Positions 28,545 to 37,951 are shown, numbered from the stretch's first letter. The stretch is DNA of 64,000 nt from Enterobacter ludwigii (GCF_001750725.1 NZ_CP017279.1:1488001-1552000); one strand, 5' to 3'. Translations and numbers: made by a program. The notes: a model not told the origin generated them from the letters alone.

Positions 28545-29459
28545 ATGATTGTTCGTCCTAAACAGCACTGGTTACAACTCATCTTTGTCTGGCATGGCTC
28601 GGTACTGCCAAAAATCTATACCCGCTTGCTACTCAACTTTCTGCTTTCTATCGCCGTGATCCTGATGCTGCCGTGGTACACGTCCCTTGGCATCAAATTT
28701 ACCGTTGCGCCCTTTAGCATTCTCGGTGTGGCGATCGCTATCTTTCTCGGTTTCCGAAACAACGCCTGTTATTCACGCTACGTTGAGGCGCGCCAGCTTT
28801 GGGGGCAACTGATGATAGCGGCACGCTCTCTGTTTCGCGAGGTAAAAAACACCCTGCCGGACGATAAACATCTCGGCGAGTTTGTTCGCCTGCAGATTGC
28901 CTTTGCCAACTGTTTGCGCATGACCCTGCGCCGGGAAACGAACGCCGAACAACTTTCCCGTTATCTTACGGAAGATGATTTACGCAAGGTGATGAACGCC
29001 AACTCGCCGGCGAACCGTATTTTACTGATCATAGGGGAGTGGCTTGCCGTCAGGCGTCGCAATGGCGAGCTCTCAGATATCCTGTTCCATAGTCTCAACA
29101 ACCGGCTGAACGACATGTCTATCGTCCTGTCGGGTTGCGAGCGTATTTTGACGACACCCGTACCGTTTGCTTACACGCTGATCCTTCATCGTACGGTGTA
29201 TCTGTTCTGCATCATGCTGCCGTTCGCGCTGGTCGTCGATCTGCACTACATGACACCTTTTGTGTCGGCGCTGATTTCTTACACCTTTATCTCGCTGGAT
29301 ACGCTGGCGGAAGAGCTGGAAGACCCGTTTGGTACCGAAGATAACGACCTGCCGCTGGACGCCATCTGCAACATGATGGAACGTGACCTGTTGCAGATGA
29401 ACGATGAAGAAGAGATCCCCGAAAGACTGTTACCGGATAAGTATTATCAACTGACCTGA
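28545..29459 (+). CDS. yneE: Bestrophin-family membrane protein YneE
   Basis: 304-aa bacterial bestrophin homologue, an ion channel family that forms pentamers. N-terminal IVRPKQHWLQLIFVWHGSVLPKIYTRLLLNFLLSIAVILMLPWYTSL and the conserved FRNNACYSRYVEARQLWGQL are typical; the C-terminal region includes LEDPFGTEDNDLPLD, the acidic cytosolic segment. Position next to uxaB matches E. coli. Its stop lies 13 bp inside the convergent acetyltransferase gene. Confidence 0.9.
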   Translation: MIVRPKQHWLQLIFVWHGSVLPKIYTRLLLNFLLSIAVILMLPWYTSLGIKFTVAPFSILGVAIAIFLGFRNNACYSRYVEARQLWGQLMIAARSLFREVKNTLPDDKHLGEFVRLQIAFANCLRMTLRRETNAEQLSRYLTEDDLRKVMNANSPANRILLIIGEWLAVRRRNGELSDILFHSLNNRLNDMSIVLSGCERILTTPVPFAYTLILHRTVYLFCIMLPFALVVDLHYMTPFVSALISYTFISLDTLAEELEDPFGTEDNDLPLDAICNMMERDLLQMNDEEEIPERLLPDKYYQLT

Positions 29460-29995
29460 CGGGCATTCCATTCGTCACGGGTGATTTCCCACAGTTCGGA
29501 ATCCAGCATGCCGCTGACGTACGCTTTCTTTTCTGTCCTGATAAGCCGCATGCCGCTACTGTCTGAAATACGGCGGGAGCGGCTGTTAGCAGCCGCTTTT
29601 GGCGCACGCAACACCGGCTTGTTCAGGGTGTTAAACCAATAATCCGTCGCCGCAATACTGGCCTCACGCATGTATCCCTTACCCTGAAACTCCGGCGCCA
29701 GCCAGAACCCACGGTTATTATCTTCAACATCGTACAGGCAGATAATCCCCATCAGCTCATCCGGCGCCTCGCGACGTCGAATACTCCAGAACCAGGCAAT
29801 GCCTTTTTCCATATCCGGCAGCGCAACGTTATTAACATAATACTCCGCGCCGTTATCCGGGTAGGGCCAGGGCACTGAGGAGACCATATAGCGAACGATT
29901 TCCCAGCGTGGATAAAGCCGCTGTATCTGGACGGCATCTTCCGCGACCAGGGGAATGAGTAACAGGCGGTCTGTCGTTAGCGTCGGTATTGTCAT
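29447..29995 (-). CDS. GNAT-family N-acetyltransferase (RimJ/RimL type)
   Basis: 182 aa from ATG 29995 (MTIPTLTTDRLLLIPL). The TDRLLLIPLVAEDA opening and WLAPEFQGKGYMREASIAATDYWF, the acetyl-CoA loop, are typical of ribosomal-protein-type acetyltransferases. A 13-aa upstream extension in frame is less likely. It is convergent with yneE, overlapping it by 13 bp. Substrate unknown. Confidence 0.85.
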   Translation of the reverse strand: MTIPTLTTDRLLLIPLVAEDAVQIQRLYPRWEIVRYMVSSVPWPYPDNGAEYYVNNVALPDMEKGIAWFWSIRRREAPDELMGIICLYDVEDNNRGFWLAPEFQGKGYMREASIAATDYWFNTLNKPVLRAPKAAANSRSRRISDSSGMRLIRTEKKAYVSGMLDSELWEITRDEWNARQVS

Positions 29996-30138
29996 CCGTG
30001 GTTCTCCCTGTTTAAGCGTTATGTTTTTGTTCACCTTCTGGTATTTTCATCTCTATCACATTCTTTTTCGGTGTGCTGGACTTCTTTACTACCAATAACT
30101 GCTTTTAAAAGGCTTTCGATTTGTAATATGAGGAATAT

Positions 30139-30579
30139 ATGGCTGTTACGGTAAGAGCTTTACGCGCAGAAGATTATTCCCAGTGGCGTCCGCTGTGGGA
30201 CGGCTACACTCATTTTTATGACTGTGTCCTCGATGAGTCCGTGACAGCCGCGACATGGCAAAGGGCGCTCGACGAGCGATCATCGATGTTTTGCCGGGTT
30301 GCGGAAAGCGACGGCAACGTCATCGGCTTCGCCATGTGTATTTTGCACGAAGGAACCTGGTCGACAGCGCCCGTTTGTTATCTGGAAGACCTGTTTGTTG
30401 CTGCCAGCCAACGGGGAGCAGGGACCGGAAAAGCGCTCATTGACGCCCTGATGGACGAAGGCAAGCGCGAAGGGTGGTCGAAACTTTACTGGGTCACGCG
30501 GCAGAACAACCCGGCACGTAAACTCTACGACCAATATGGCGAAGCCGACGATTACGTTCGTTATCGCGTCTCGCTTTAA
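30139..30579 (+). CDS. GNAT-family N-acetyltransferase
   Basis: 146 aa. CYLEDLFVAASQRGAGTGKALIDALMDEGKREG carries the acetyl-CoA loop, and VTRQNNPARKLYDQYGEADDYVRYRV the usual C-terminal strand and the catalytic-type tyrosine region. Standalone gene with ribosome site GAGGAA. Substrate unknown. Confidence 0.87.
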   Translation: MAVTVRALRAEDYSQWRPLWDGYTHFYDCVLDESVTAATWQRALDERSSMFCRVAESDGNVIGFAMCILHEGTWSTAPVCYLEDLFVAASQRGAGTGKALIDALMDEGKREGWSKLYWVTRQNNPARKLYDQYGEADDYVRYRVSL

Positions 30580-30724
30580 GACGCAATGACCTGTGTTTGT
30601 ATCACATTGTATCAACGCCTCTGATACATACACAGGCTTGCAATAAAGGCCCATTCGCACATATCCGCTATACAAACCGATGTTGTTATATCCCCGTGAA
30701 TCGTACTCAATCGGAGATAACAAC

Positions 30725-31720
30725 ATGTTCAGCAAACTCGCATACTCAACTCTCGCATTAACCGTTTCTCTTGGTACCGTCATGTCCTGTCAGGCCGAAG
30801 CAACCGGTACTGATTTCACGACGGCGTTTGATCATCCTCAGCAGATTAACGCCGGCGACCTTAACGTCGGTTATGTCGACATTGGCCCGAAAAATGGTCA
30901 ACCGATCATTTTATTACACGGCTGGCCCTACGATATTCATAGTTATGCGCAAGTTGCTCCCGCGCTGGCTGCCAAAGGATATCGGGTGATTGTGCCTTCT
31001 CTGCGTGGCTATGGAACTACCCGTTTCCTCTCAGATAAAACGCCGCGTAACGGCCAGCCTTCGGCCATGGCGAAAGACGTTGTGAACCTGATGGATGCCC
31101 TGAACATCAAGCAGGCCGTTTTTGCAGGATACGACTGGGGGGCCCGTACGGCGGACATCGTCGCGGCGCTGTGGCCAGAACGCGTTAAATCGCTGGTCTC
31201 CGTCAGTGGATACCTGATCAGCAGCCAGCAGATTGGCAAACAACCCTTACCGCCGAAAGCAGAAGTTCAGTGGTGGTATCAGTTCTATTTCGCCACCGAA
31301 CGTGGCGCTGAAGGCTACGCCAAAAACACCCATGACTTCGCCCGTTTGATCTGGTCACAGGCATCACCTGACTGGAAATTTAGCGATGCAACGTTTAACG
31401 CCAGTGCCAAATCCCTTGATAACCCGGACCATGTCGCGGTGACACTCAGTAACTATCGCTGGCGTTTAGGGCTGGAAAAAGGGGAGCGCAAATACGACAG
31501 TTATGAGCAAAAACTGGCAACGCTTCCGAATATTACTGTCCCGACGATCACCATTGAAGGCGGAAACAACGGGGCGCCGCATCCTGCACCACAGGCCTAC
31601 GCCGGGAAATTCACCGGCAAGTATGAACACCGTACCTTTGGCAAAACCGTAGGTCACAACCCACCGCAGGAAGATCCGCAGGATTTCGTCAACGCAGTTG
31701 TGGACGCAGATAAACTCTGA
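30725..31720 (+). CDS. Secreted alpha/beta hydrolase (epoxide hydrolase-like)
   Basis: 331-aa alpha/beta hydrolase with an N-terminal signal peptide (MFSKLAYSTLALTVSLGTVMSCQAEA), so probably periplasmic. HGWPYDIHSYAQVAPAL contains the HGxP oxyanion motif; the nucleophile elbow is GYDWGARTADIV, an aspartate as in epoxide hydrolases and haloalkane dehalogenases, and the catalytic histidine is in VGHNPPQEDPQDFV. Start ATG 30725 follows the GGAGAT ribosome site and gives a normal signal peptide. The two-component genes start 44 bp downstream, so it may belong to the same response. Confidence 0.85.
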   Translation: MFSKLAYSTLALTVSLGTVMSCQAEATGTDFTTAFDHPQQINAGDLNVGYVDIGPKNGQPIILLHGWPYDIHSYAQVAPALAAKGYRVIVPSLRGYGTTRFLSDKTPRNGQPSAMAKDVVNLMDALNIKQAVFAGYDWGARTADIVAALWPERVKSLVSVSGYLISSQQIGKQPLPPKAEVQWWYQFYFATERGAEGYAKNTHDFARLIWSQASPDWKFSDATFNASAKSLDNPDHVAVTLSNYRWRLGLEKGERKYDSYEQKLATLPNITVPTITIEGGNNGAPHPAPQAYAGKFTGKYEHRTFGKTVGHNPPQEDPQDFVNAVVDADKL

Positions 31721-31764
31721 AATGTGCTATTTTCAATACGTTACCCTTCAGTCTGGAGATTTCT

Positions 31765-32505
31765 GTGGAGCATATTGATCATATCCTTGTCGTCGATGAC
31801 GACAGGGATATTCGTGAGCTGATTGTCGATTACCTCGTTAAGTCCGGATATCGCGCCTCTGGCGCGGCAAATGGCAAAGAGATGCGAGTTGTGCTTGATA
31901 AACAGCATATCGATCTTGTGGTGCTGGATGTCATGATGCCCGGCGATGACGGATTAACGCTGTGTCGTCAGCTCCGAAGCGGTAAACATAAAGACTTGCC
32001 CATTCTGATGCTCACGGCGCGTAACGAGGAAACAGACCGGATCCTCGGGCTGGAGATGGGGGCAGACGATTATGTCGTGAAGCCTTTTGTTGCACGCGAG
32101 TTACTCGCGCGGATCAAAGCCATTTTACGTCGTTTCCGCACAATGCCCCCCAATTTACAGGTGACGGAAGCCGGACGACTGGTCACGTTCGGAGAATGGC
32201 AACTGGACACCGTGGCCCGTCATTTAATCGACAGTGAAGGGATGGTGGTGGCGCTCAGCGGGGCGGAATATCGTCTGCTGCGCGTGTTCCTCGATCACCC
32301 TCAGCGTGTCCTGACCCGGGATCAACTGCTAAATCTGACCCAGGGGCGCGATGCCGAGCTTTTTGAACGATCGATTGATCTGCTGGTGAGCCGGGTGCGT
32401 CAGCGTCTGAATGAAGACGCCCGCACGCCGGCCTATATCAAGACCGTGCGCAGTGAAGGTTATGTCTTTACAATGCCGGTGACCATAAAAGAGGCCAATG
32501 AATGA
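31765..32505 (+). CDS. OmpR-family response regulator
   Basis: 246-aa regulator: receiver domain with phosphoacceptor D55 (LVVLDVMMPGDDG) and switch residues in MLTARNE and VVKPF, then a winged helix (LSGAEYRLLRVFLDHPQRVLTRDQLLNLTQGR ... RVRQRLNEDARTPAYIKTVRSEGYVF). GTG start at 31765. Its stop overlaps the histidine kinase start by 4 nt (ATGA). Signal unknown; the flanking hydrolase and DipZ-like redox gene suggest an envelope stress role, by context only. Confidence 0.9.
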   Translation: MEHIDHILVVDDDRDIRELIVDYLVKSGYRASGAANGKEMRVVLDKQHIDLVVLDVMMPGDDGLTLCRQLRSGKHKDLPILMLTARNEETDRILGLEMGADDYVVKPFVARELLARIKAILRRFRTMPPNLQVTEAGRLVTFGEWQLDTVARHLIDSEGMVVALSGAEYRLLRVFLDHPQRVLTRDQLLNLTQGRDAELFERSIDLLVSRVRQRLNEDARTPAYIKTVRSEGYVFTMPVTIKEANE

Positions 32506-33800
32506 CGCTTTGGCCACGCTCGTTGCTGTCCCGGCTGTTGGTCATCGTGCTGGCTGGACTCTTACTGGCCAATACCCTCAGCCTGACGCTGGTGATGGTT
32601 GAACGCATGCACAGCGCCCGCAGCGTAATGCTGGGTAATCTGGAAAACGATGTAGCCACTAGCGTGGCCATTCTTGACCGGCTTCCCGCTCAGGAGCGGG
32701 CGGCCTGGCTACCGCGGCTGGAGCGCGGTAACTATCGCTATATTCTCGGGCCTGGAGAACCGGGCGCACCGCCTGAGGATAAGCGTTCACGCGATGCCAT
32801 TCGAACGTTAAAAGAGACCCTTACGGCTGACTACCCGCTCACGTTTACCGCCGTTCCCGGTCCCATTTCCCATATTCAGGCGCATCTCACCTTACGTGAT
32901 GGGGCACCGTTGACCATCGATCTGACACCACGCATGCCACCGGTCGCCAGCTGGTTACCTGTCGTGCTGGTATTGCAGCTGCTGCTGCTTGCGGCCTGTG
33001 CCTGGATCGCCGTGCGTCAGGTGATTCGGCCTTTTTCTCAGTTTACCCGTGCGGTTGACGCGCTGGACCCGGCGGCAAACACACCAATGACGGAGAAGGG
33101 GCCGGTAGAAGTGCAAAGAGCCGCGCATGCCTTTAACGCGATGCAGGCGCGCATTCAATCCTATCTCCGCGAACGCGCGCAGATCCTGGCATCCATTTCT
33201 CACGACCTGCAGACGCCCATCACGCGCATGAAGTTGCGCGTCGAGATGGCCGATCAACCCGAGTTACGCGACAAGTTATTGAACGACCTCGATAACATGA
33301 CCCGCCTGGTGCGGGAGGGGATTGCCTATGCCCGGTCATCAGAATCTCTGGAAGAGACCTCGCTAAAGCTGGAGCTCAATGCCTGGGTAAACAGCATTGC
33401 CTGTGATTATCAGGACATTGGTAAAAACGTGCAGTTTCAGGCAAACGACGCCCGCCTGCCGATAGTGACTCGGCCGCAGGCACTTCGCCGGGTGATGACC
33501 AACCTCCTGGATAACGCGCTTAAGTTTGGTGGCTATGCCGTTATTGAGATTGATGATTCTTCAGCCGGACACATTGCTATCCATATTCTGGACGGCGGGC
33601 CGGGGATACCTGAGGCTGAACTCGACGCGGTATTGCAGCCTTTTTATCGGGTAGAAACATCGCGTAACCGTGATACCGGCGGAACCGGCCTGGGGCTGGC
33701 GATTGCCGCGCAGCTGACCGCGCAGCTTGACGGGAAACTGCGGCTGGCAAACCTTCCTGAAGGCGGGCTGAAGGTCACGGTAACGCTGCCGCGTCGCTAA
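32502..33800 (+). CDS. Sensor histidine kinase
   Basis: 432-aa partner of the upstream regulator. TM1 at about 8-30, periplasmic sensor region of about 120 residues (rich in proline, EnvZ-like in size), TM2 near WLPVVLVLQLLLLAACAWIAV, HAMP, then phospho-acceptor H234 (ASISHDLQTPITRMKL, EnvZ-type H-box), N-box NLLDNALKFGG and G-boxes DGGPGIP and GGTGLGLAIA. All catalytic motifs intact. Confidence 0.9.
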   Translation: MTLWPRSLLSRLLVIVLAGLLLANTLSLTLVMVERMHSARSVMLGNLENDVATSVAILDRLPAQERAAWLPRLERGNYRYILGPGEPGAPPEDKRSRDAIRTLKETLTADYPLTFTAVPGPISHIQAHLTLRDGAPLTIDLTPRMPPVASWLPVVLVLQLLLLAACAWIAVRQVIRPFSQFTRAVDALDPAANTPMTEKGPVEVQRAAHAFNAMQARIQSYLRERAQILASISHDLQTPITRMKLRVEMADQPELRDKLLNDLDNMTRLVREGIAYARSSESLEETSLKLELNAWVNSIACDYQDIGKNVQFQANDARLPIVTRPQALRRVMTNLLDNALKFGGYAVIEIDDSSAGHIAIHILDGGPGIPEAELDAVLQPFYRVETSRNRDTGGTGLGLAIAAQLTAQLDGKLRLANLPEGGLKVTVTLPRR

Positions 33801-33937
33801 TTGTACGGTTTTGTATCCGGTTGCATGACCGATACGAGAGCAGACAAATCGTCCCGTTTTGCACACATCCCAAACACATCCGTACGATGAAATACCCTCA
33901 CTGCAGCGTCGCAGGCCATCTGTAATGTGAGGTTTTT

Positions 33938-35128
33938 ATGTTTTTGATAATCGCGTTTCTGGGCGGGATGATAAGCCTGCTCAGTCCATGTACGCTCCCG
34001 GTGATACCTCTTCTGTTTGCCGGTTTTCAGGGGCAGCGAAGACATATCCTGGCTCTGCTGGCAGGGATGATCGTGATGTTTACCGTGGTGGCGATGGTTG
34101 TCACGGTTGCCAGCGAATGGATCACGGATGCCACGATAATAGGGCGCTGGCTGGCACTCATTATTCTGGCTACAGCCGCGCTGGCCTTAATTTTCCCGTC
34201 CTTCGCCCAGCGCATAGCCGGGCCTACGGTCAGCGCGGGCAATATCCTCAATACCCGCAGCGGACAAACGCGCGGAATGTTTTCCGCTTTCCTGGCCGGA
34301 TTTGCCGTCGGTCTGCTCTGGTCTCCCTGTGCCGGACCGATTCTTGGGGCTATTTTCAGTATCAATATTGCGGGTCATTCGGCCATCACCACCGGCGCGC
34401 TGCTGGCGGCGTATGGCAGCGGATGTGCGCTTATGCTGGGCCTGCTTATGGCCGGCGGTCGGAAACTGATGGCACCGCTGCGGGCCAAATCAGCGCTGAT
34501 GGAAAGGTTGCGCAAGGGGGCGGGCGTGGTGATGTTAGCGGCTGTGGCGTTCAACGCCACGGGGATGAACTCGGTGCTGAAAGGTGCAAATGGCGTGGCA
34601 GACCGTCTTGAAACGACGCTGTTGACCCTGGCGAAGCCCGCCACTGCGCCAGTAAAACTGCAGCCGGTCGTCATGACCGAACCCAGCAGTCAGTTGCCTT
34701 CGTTAAGTGGCGGAACCGGATGGGTTAATGGTGACCCTGTCACGTCTGAATCTTTGCGGGGTAAAGTCGTCCTGATTGATTTCTGGACCTGGGACTGCAT
34801 CAACTGCCAGCATACGCTCCCGCATGTCCGCGACTGGGCCACGCGATATCAGTCCCAGGGTCTGGTGGTCATCGGCGTGCATACGCCTGAATATCCGTGG
34901 GAAAAACCGCTCTCGTCGGTGAAAAACGCGGTGAACAAATGGCAACTACCTTATCGGGTCGTGACGGATAATAACTACCAGATCTGGAACGCCTTCGGAA
35001 ACCAGTACTGGCCGGCACATTACTATTTCGATGCCAAAGGGCAGTTACGTTATACCTCTTTTGGTGAAGGTAACTATGAAGAACAGGAAAAAGTTATCCA
35101 GCAGCTGCTTAAAGAGGCCCGCTCATAA
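33938..35128 (+). CDS. DipZ-type CcdA-thioredoxin fusion protein
   Basis: 396 aa. Residues 1-230 are a CcdA/DsbD-beta-like membrane domain with the paired cysteines in LLSPCTLPVIPLLFAG and LLWSPCAGPILGAIF. After a linker, residues 245-395 are a TlpA-like thioredoxin domain with CxxC at 287-290 (TWDCINCQHTLPHVRDW). It should pass electrons from cytoplasmic thioredoxin to periplasmic thiols, the DipZ arrangement better known from Mycobacterium. It follows the two-component pair by 137 bp and is likely a target of it, by position. Confidence 0.87.
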   Translation: MFLIIAFLGGMISLLSPCTLPVIPLLFAGFQGQRRHILALLAGMIVMFTVVAMVVTVASEWITDATIIGRWLALIILATAALALIFPSFAQRIAGPTVSAGNILNTRSGQTRGMFSAFLAGFAVGLLWSPCAGPILGAIFSINIAGHSAITTGALLAAYGSGCALMLGLLMAGGRKLMAPLRAKSALMERLRKGAGVVMLAAVAFNATGMNSVLKGANGVADRLETTLLTLAKPATAPVKLQPVVMTEPSSQLPSLSGGTGWVNGDPVTSESLRGKVVLIDFWTWDCINCQHTLPHVRDWATRYQSQGLVVIGVHTPEYPWEKPLSSVKNAVNKWQLPYRVVTDNNYQIWNAFGNQYWPAHYYFDAKGQLRYTSFGEGNYEEQEKVIQQLLKEARS

Positions 35129-35134
35129 CGTTGC

Positions 35135-35893
35135 TCAGGGCTGACGTTGAGCAATGATAAACAACCGTGGAAAAGCCAGCAGTATCTGCCCGTTTTCCTG
35201 GAGCGGATACTGCTCTTCCAGCATTTCATGGTAGCGCTTGAGAAAACGTTTCTGCTCGCTCTCATTAAGCTCCTGCAGCCACGGACGTAAACCGGTCGCG
35301 CTTACCCAGTCAATGATGGCCTGGTGTGAGCTCATTTTATGGAAATAGGTTGTCCGCCAGATATCCACATCACAACCGGCGTCTGTCAGAATGTCGTAAT
35401 AGGCATGCACGCCGGGTAAGGCTTCACGCCCCCGGTCGGGATAGCCTTGTTCCCAGGCAACTTCACGCATCGCCACATGAGTGGGCTCAAGCCAGTTGTC
35501 AGGCATCTGAATGGCCAATACGCCATTTAACGTGAGCAGAGAGACCAGGTGCGGCAGGAGATCGTAGTGGTCGGGCACCCACTGCAACGAGGCATTGGCG
35601 TAAATCAGGCTCAGCGGCTGGCCGGGATTAAACTGGCGGATATCGGCCTCAACAAAGTGGCAATCCGGTAAGGCGCTGCGGGCTTCGTCGAGCATCGCAG
35701 GTGAGTTATCGACCCCTGTGACGTGCGCTGAAGGCCAGCGATGTTTTAACAGCGCCGTACTGTTTCCAGGGCCGCAGCCCAGATCGACGATGGATGACAC
35801 GTCATCCAGGGGAATTCTGGCGAGCAATTCAGCGGCGGGGCGCGTACGTTCGGCTCCGTATCGCAGGTACAGGGAAGGGTTCCAGTCAGCCAT
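35135..35893 (-). CDS. tam: Trans-aconitate 2-methyltransferase
   Basis: 252-aa SAM-dependent methyltransferase that methylates trans-aconitate. [49 protein letters not shown] holds the SAM motif DLGCGPGN, and the protein matches E. coli Tam throughout (for example [28 protein letters not shown]). Start ATG 35893; a further 7-codon upstream extension is less likely. Convergent with the dipZ-like gene, only 6 bp apart. Confidence 0.93.
   Translation of the reverse strand: MADWNPSLYLRYGAERTRPAAELLARIPLDDVSSIVDLGCGPGNSTALLKHRWPSAHVTGVDNSPAMLDEARSALPDCHFVEADIRQFNPGQPLSLIYANASLQWVPDHYDLLPHLVSLLTLNGVLAIQMPDNWLEPTHVAMREVAWEQGYPDRGREALPGVHAYYDILTDAGCDVDIWRTTYFHKMSSHQAIIDWVSATGLRPWLQELNESEQKRFLKRYHEMLEEQYPLQENGQILLAFPRLFIIAQRQP
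35872..35879 (+). other. KOPS motif GGGAAGGG, + strand
   Basis: GGGNAGGG match pointing toward dif, 3.9 kb to its left. Confidence 0.6.
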
Positions 35894-35975
35894 CTTTGCA
35901 TCTCCGTTGTGCATGCTTCAGCAAGAATAGCACACACAGACACCTGCACTGCGGCAGGTGTCTGTCCTGCAGCAA

Positions 35976-36560
35976 TTACAGAATGCCTTTCAGGGCAACA
36001 TGATAAAGCAGCATGATGGTTTTCCCGTCGACAATCCTGCCCGTTTCAATGCCGCGCAGTGCCTCTTCCAGCGTCATTTCCAGTACGTCGATATCCTCAC
36101 CCTCCGCTTTGAGTCCACCGCCTTCACTGGTTCTGTCTTTCGGCTGGTATTCGGCGAGATAAAAATAGAGTTTTTCAGTGACGGAGCCCGGGCTCATGTA
36201 AGCTTCAAAAATTTTCTCAACGCGGGAAACGCTATAGCCGGTCTCTTCTTCCGCTTCTGCTTTAATCCGGCTTTCCGGATCCATGTTATCGAGCAAGCCC
36301 GCAGCAGCTTCAATAAGGTCATCTTCGTGCCCGTTAATAAAGACAGGGAAGCGGAACTGGCGGGTCAGGATCACCGTCTTTTTATCCCGGTTATAAAGCA
36401 GGATGGTGGCTCCGTTTCCCCGGTCGTAAACTTCGCGATTTTGCCGCTGCCATTCGCCATCGCGTCGCTGCAGATCAAAGGTAAATTTTTTCAGGATGTA
36501 CCAGTTATCAGACAGTGTTTCACTTTCTATGATGCGTACATCTGCACGTTTTGATTGCAC
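35976..36560 (-). CDS. NudK-like Nudix hydrolase
   Basis: 194-aa Nudix protein related to E. coli NudK (GDP-mannose pyrophosphatase) and ADP-ribose pyrophosphatases. YDRGNGATILLYNRDKKTVILTRQFR precedes the Nudix box AAGLLDNMDPESRIKAEAEEETGY, with the metal-binding EEETG intact although the preceding R-E is A-E. YMSPGSVTEKLYFYLAEY and EGEDIDVLEM are NudK-like. It diverges from E. coli NudK enough that the substrate should be left open. Divergent from the DeoR gene across a shared operator-like region. Confidence 0.8.
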   Translation of the reverse strand: MQSKRADVRIIESETLSDNWYILKKFTFDLQRRDGEWQRQNREVYDRGNGATILLYNRDKKTVILTRQFRFPVFINGHEDDLIEAAAGLLDNMDPESRIKAEAEEETGYSVSRVEKIFEAYMSPGSVTEKLYFYLAEYQPKDRTSEGGGLKAEGEDIDVLEMTLEEALRGIETGRIVDGKTIMLLYHVALKGIL

Positions 36561-36604
36561 GTTTGTTCCTCCTTACGTAGAGTAATTATCATAAACAGCA
36601 TTGT

Positions 36605-36632
36605 CGTGCAGTTTCAAGATTAAACGTGCAAT
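36605..36632. promoter_or_regulatory. Putative DeoR operator between nudK-like and deoR-type genes
   Basis: CGTGCA at 36605-36610, TTTCAAG, and GTGCA at the far end form a composite element repeated nearly unchanged at 37924-37951; see that entry and the finding. A related TGCACGTTTTGATTGCACG lies inside the start of the nudK-like gene. Confidence 0.55.
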
Positions 36633-36646
36633 ATCAGGAATTCCTT

Positions 36647-37420
36647 ATGCTCACAACGCAGCGAAAACAATTGATCCTTGAAAAGCTCGAGGCTGAAGGT
36701 CAGGTCCAGTCTAAAGCGCTCAGCACGCTTTTCGCGGTGTCTGAAGATACCATTCGGCGTGATTTACGCGAGCTGGCGGCAGAAGGGCGTTTACAGCGTG
36801 TTCACGGCGGGGCGCTGCCGTCATCCTCGGCCATTGCCCCGTTTGCTGAGCGTAAATCGGTAAAGATGAATGCCAAGAAAAATGTCGCCCGTAAAGGTGC
36901 GCAGCTGATTTCTGACGGCCAGGTGGTGATCATTGACGGCGGCACGACTACGTCAGAGCTGATTACGTTTCTGCCTCCTGATTTGAAGATAACCGTGGTC
37001 ACGCACAGCCCAGGCATTGCGCTGGGACTTGTCGAACATCCCTCCATTGAGGTTATCCTGATCGGTGGCCGTCTGTATAAACACTCTATTGTTGCGGTCG
37101 GCGCGGCTGCTATCGAAGGCATCGAAAAAATCCATGCGGACCTGTTCTTTATGGGAGTAACTGGCATCCATCCTGATGCGGGCCTGACGACCGGTGATTT
37201 TGAAGAGGCGAGTATCAAACGTGCATTTTCCGGCAGAGCCGCCGAAACGGTTGTGCTGGCTTCCCCCGAAAAAATCAATACCGCGTCATCTTTTGTGATT
37301 GGCGATCTGTCGCTGGTGAACACGATTGTCGTTGAAGACGATACCGATAGAGACTGGATTAACGCGGTAAAAGAAAAGGGCGTTTCCGTGGTGATGACCT
37401 CTGAACCGGAAAAGGCATAA
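36647..37420 (+). CDS. DeoR-family transcriptional regulator
   Basis: 257 aa from ATG 36647. The helix-turn-helix LLTTQRKQLILEKLEAEGQVQSKALSTLFAVSEDTIRRDLRELAAEGRLQRVHGGA is the DeoR N-terminus, followed by the sugar-phosphate sensor domain with DGGTTTSELI, NTIGG-like ILIGGRLYKHSIVAVG and FMGVTGIHPDAGLTTGDFEEA. Such regulators sense a phosphorylated sugar and usually repress. Flanking repeats suggest it controls itself, the nudK-like gene and the DUF4406 gene. Confidence 0.88.
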   Translation: MLTTQRKQLILEKLEAEGQVQSKALSTLFAVSEDTIRRDLRELAAEGRLQRVHGGALPSSSAIAPFAERKSVKMNAKKNVARKGAQLISDGQVVIIDGGTTTSELITFLPPDLKITVVTHSPGIALGLVEHPSIEVILIGGRLYKHSIVAVGAAAIEGIEKIHADLFFMGVTGIHPDAGLTTGDFEEASIKRAFSGRAAETVVLASPEKINTASSFVIGDLSLVNTIVVEDDTDRDWINAVKEKGVSVVMTSEPEKA

Positions 37421-37480
37421 CCCACGCGAAAAGCCTTTATGATCCGGCCTGTCGGTAAGCCGACAGGCTGGCAGGCAACA

Positions 37481-37843
37481 TCAAACCTGAGGGATATCCT
37501 CAAGCGCAGTGTAAATCTTAAGCCCCAGCGTTTGCGCCACCTCAATGTCCATATCGGCCCCTTTGGACGCGCCGGCAATCCGGTAGATAGCATCACATTT
37601 CGCTATGAGCCGGTGCGCGACGGGATACAGCATTGCTTCACTGATTTCATCACCCATCGATTTCGAGCCAGCCGCTTTTGCCAACGGTAAGGCCAGCCAT
37701 TCGCCAATAACCGGAACGTGGCCACGTTGATAGACGGCTAACGCCGCATTTTCAAGACGAGCAAGGTTTTCATCAATGCGCGCCTGCACGCCATCGGTGC
37801 CGCTACGATAGGGGCCGGCGATTAAAATCAACTGTTGTGTCAT
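37481..37843 (-). CDS. DUF4406-like protein (nucleoside deoxyribosyltransferase fold)
   Basis: 120 aa from ATG 37843 (MTQQLILIAGPYRSGTDG). The GPYRSGT opening, GHVPVIGEWLALPLAKA and SKGADMDIEVAQTLGLKIY (a D-x-E pair) match small proteins of the nucleoside 2-deoxyribosyltransferase superfamily annotated DUF4406. An upstream extension to 37879 would enter the operator-like repeat. Gene is convergent with deoR and has its promoter beside the second copy of the repeat. With a Nudix hydrolase and a DeoR regulator nearby, a nucleotide-sugar or nucleoside salvage role is plausible. Confidence 0.75.
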   Translation of the reverse strand: MTQQLILIAGPYRSGTDGVQARIDENLARLENAALAVYQRGHVPVIGEWLALPLAKAAGSKSMGDEISEAMLYPVAHRLIAKCDAIYRIAGASKGADMDIEVAQTLGLKIYTALEDIPQV

Positions 37844-37923
37844 ATCAACCTCAGTAAGTAAAAATGCATGAGTTTGCACGTTTGTGCGCCTTTTGTTTCT
37901 GGCTTCATATTAATCGCCAGTTT

Positions 37924-37951
37924 CGTGCAATTTCAAGCAATATTGTGCATT
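37924..37951. promoter_or_regulatory. Second copy of the DeoR-operator-like element
   Basis: CGTGCAATTTCAAG, seven variable bases, then GTGCAT; 22 of 28 or so positions match the copy at 36605. Another GTTTGCACGTTTGTGC lies at 37872-37887. Placement 80 bp upstream of the DUF4406 start and not near another gene on that strand fits an operator. Confidence 0.55.
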
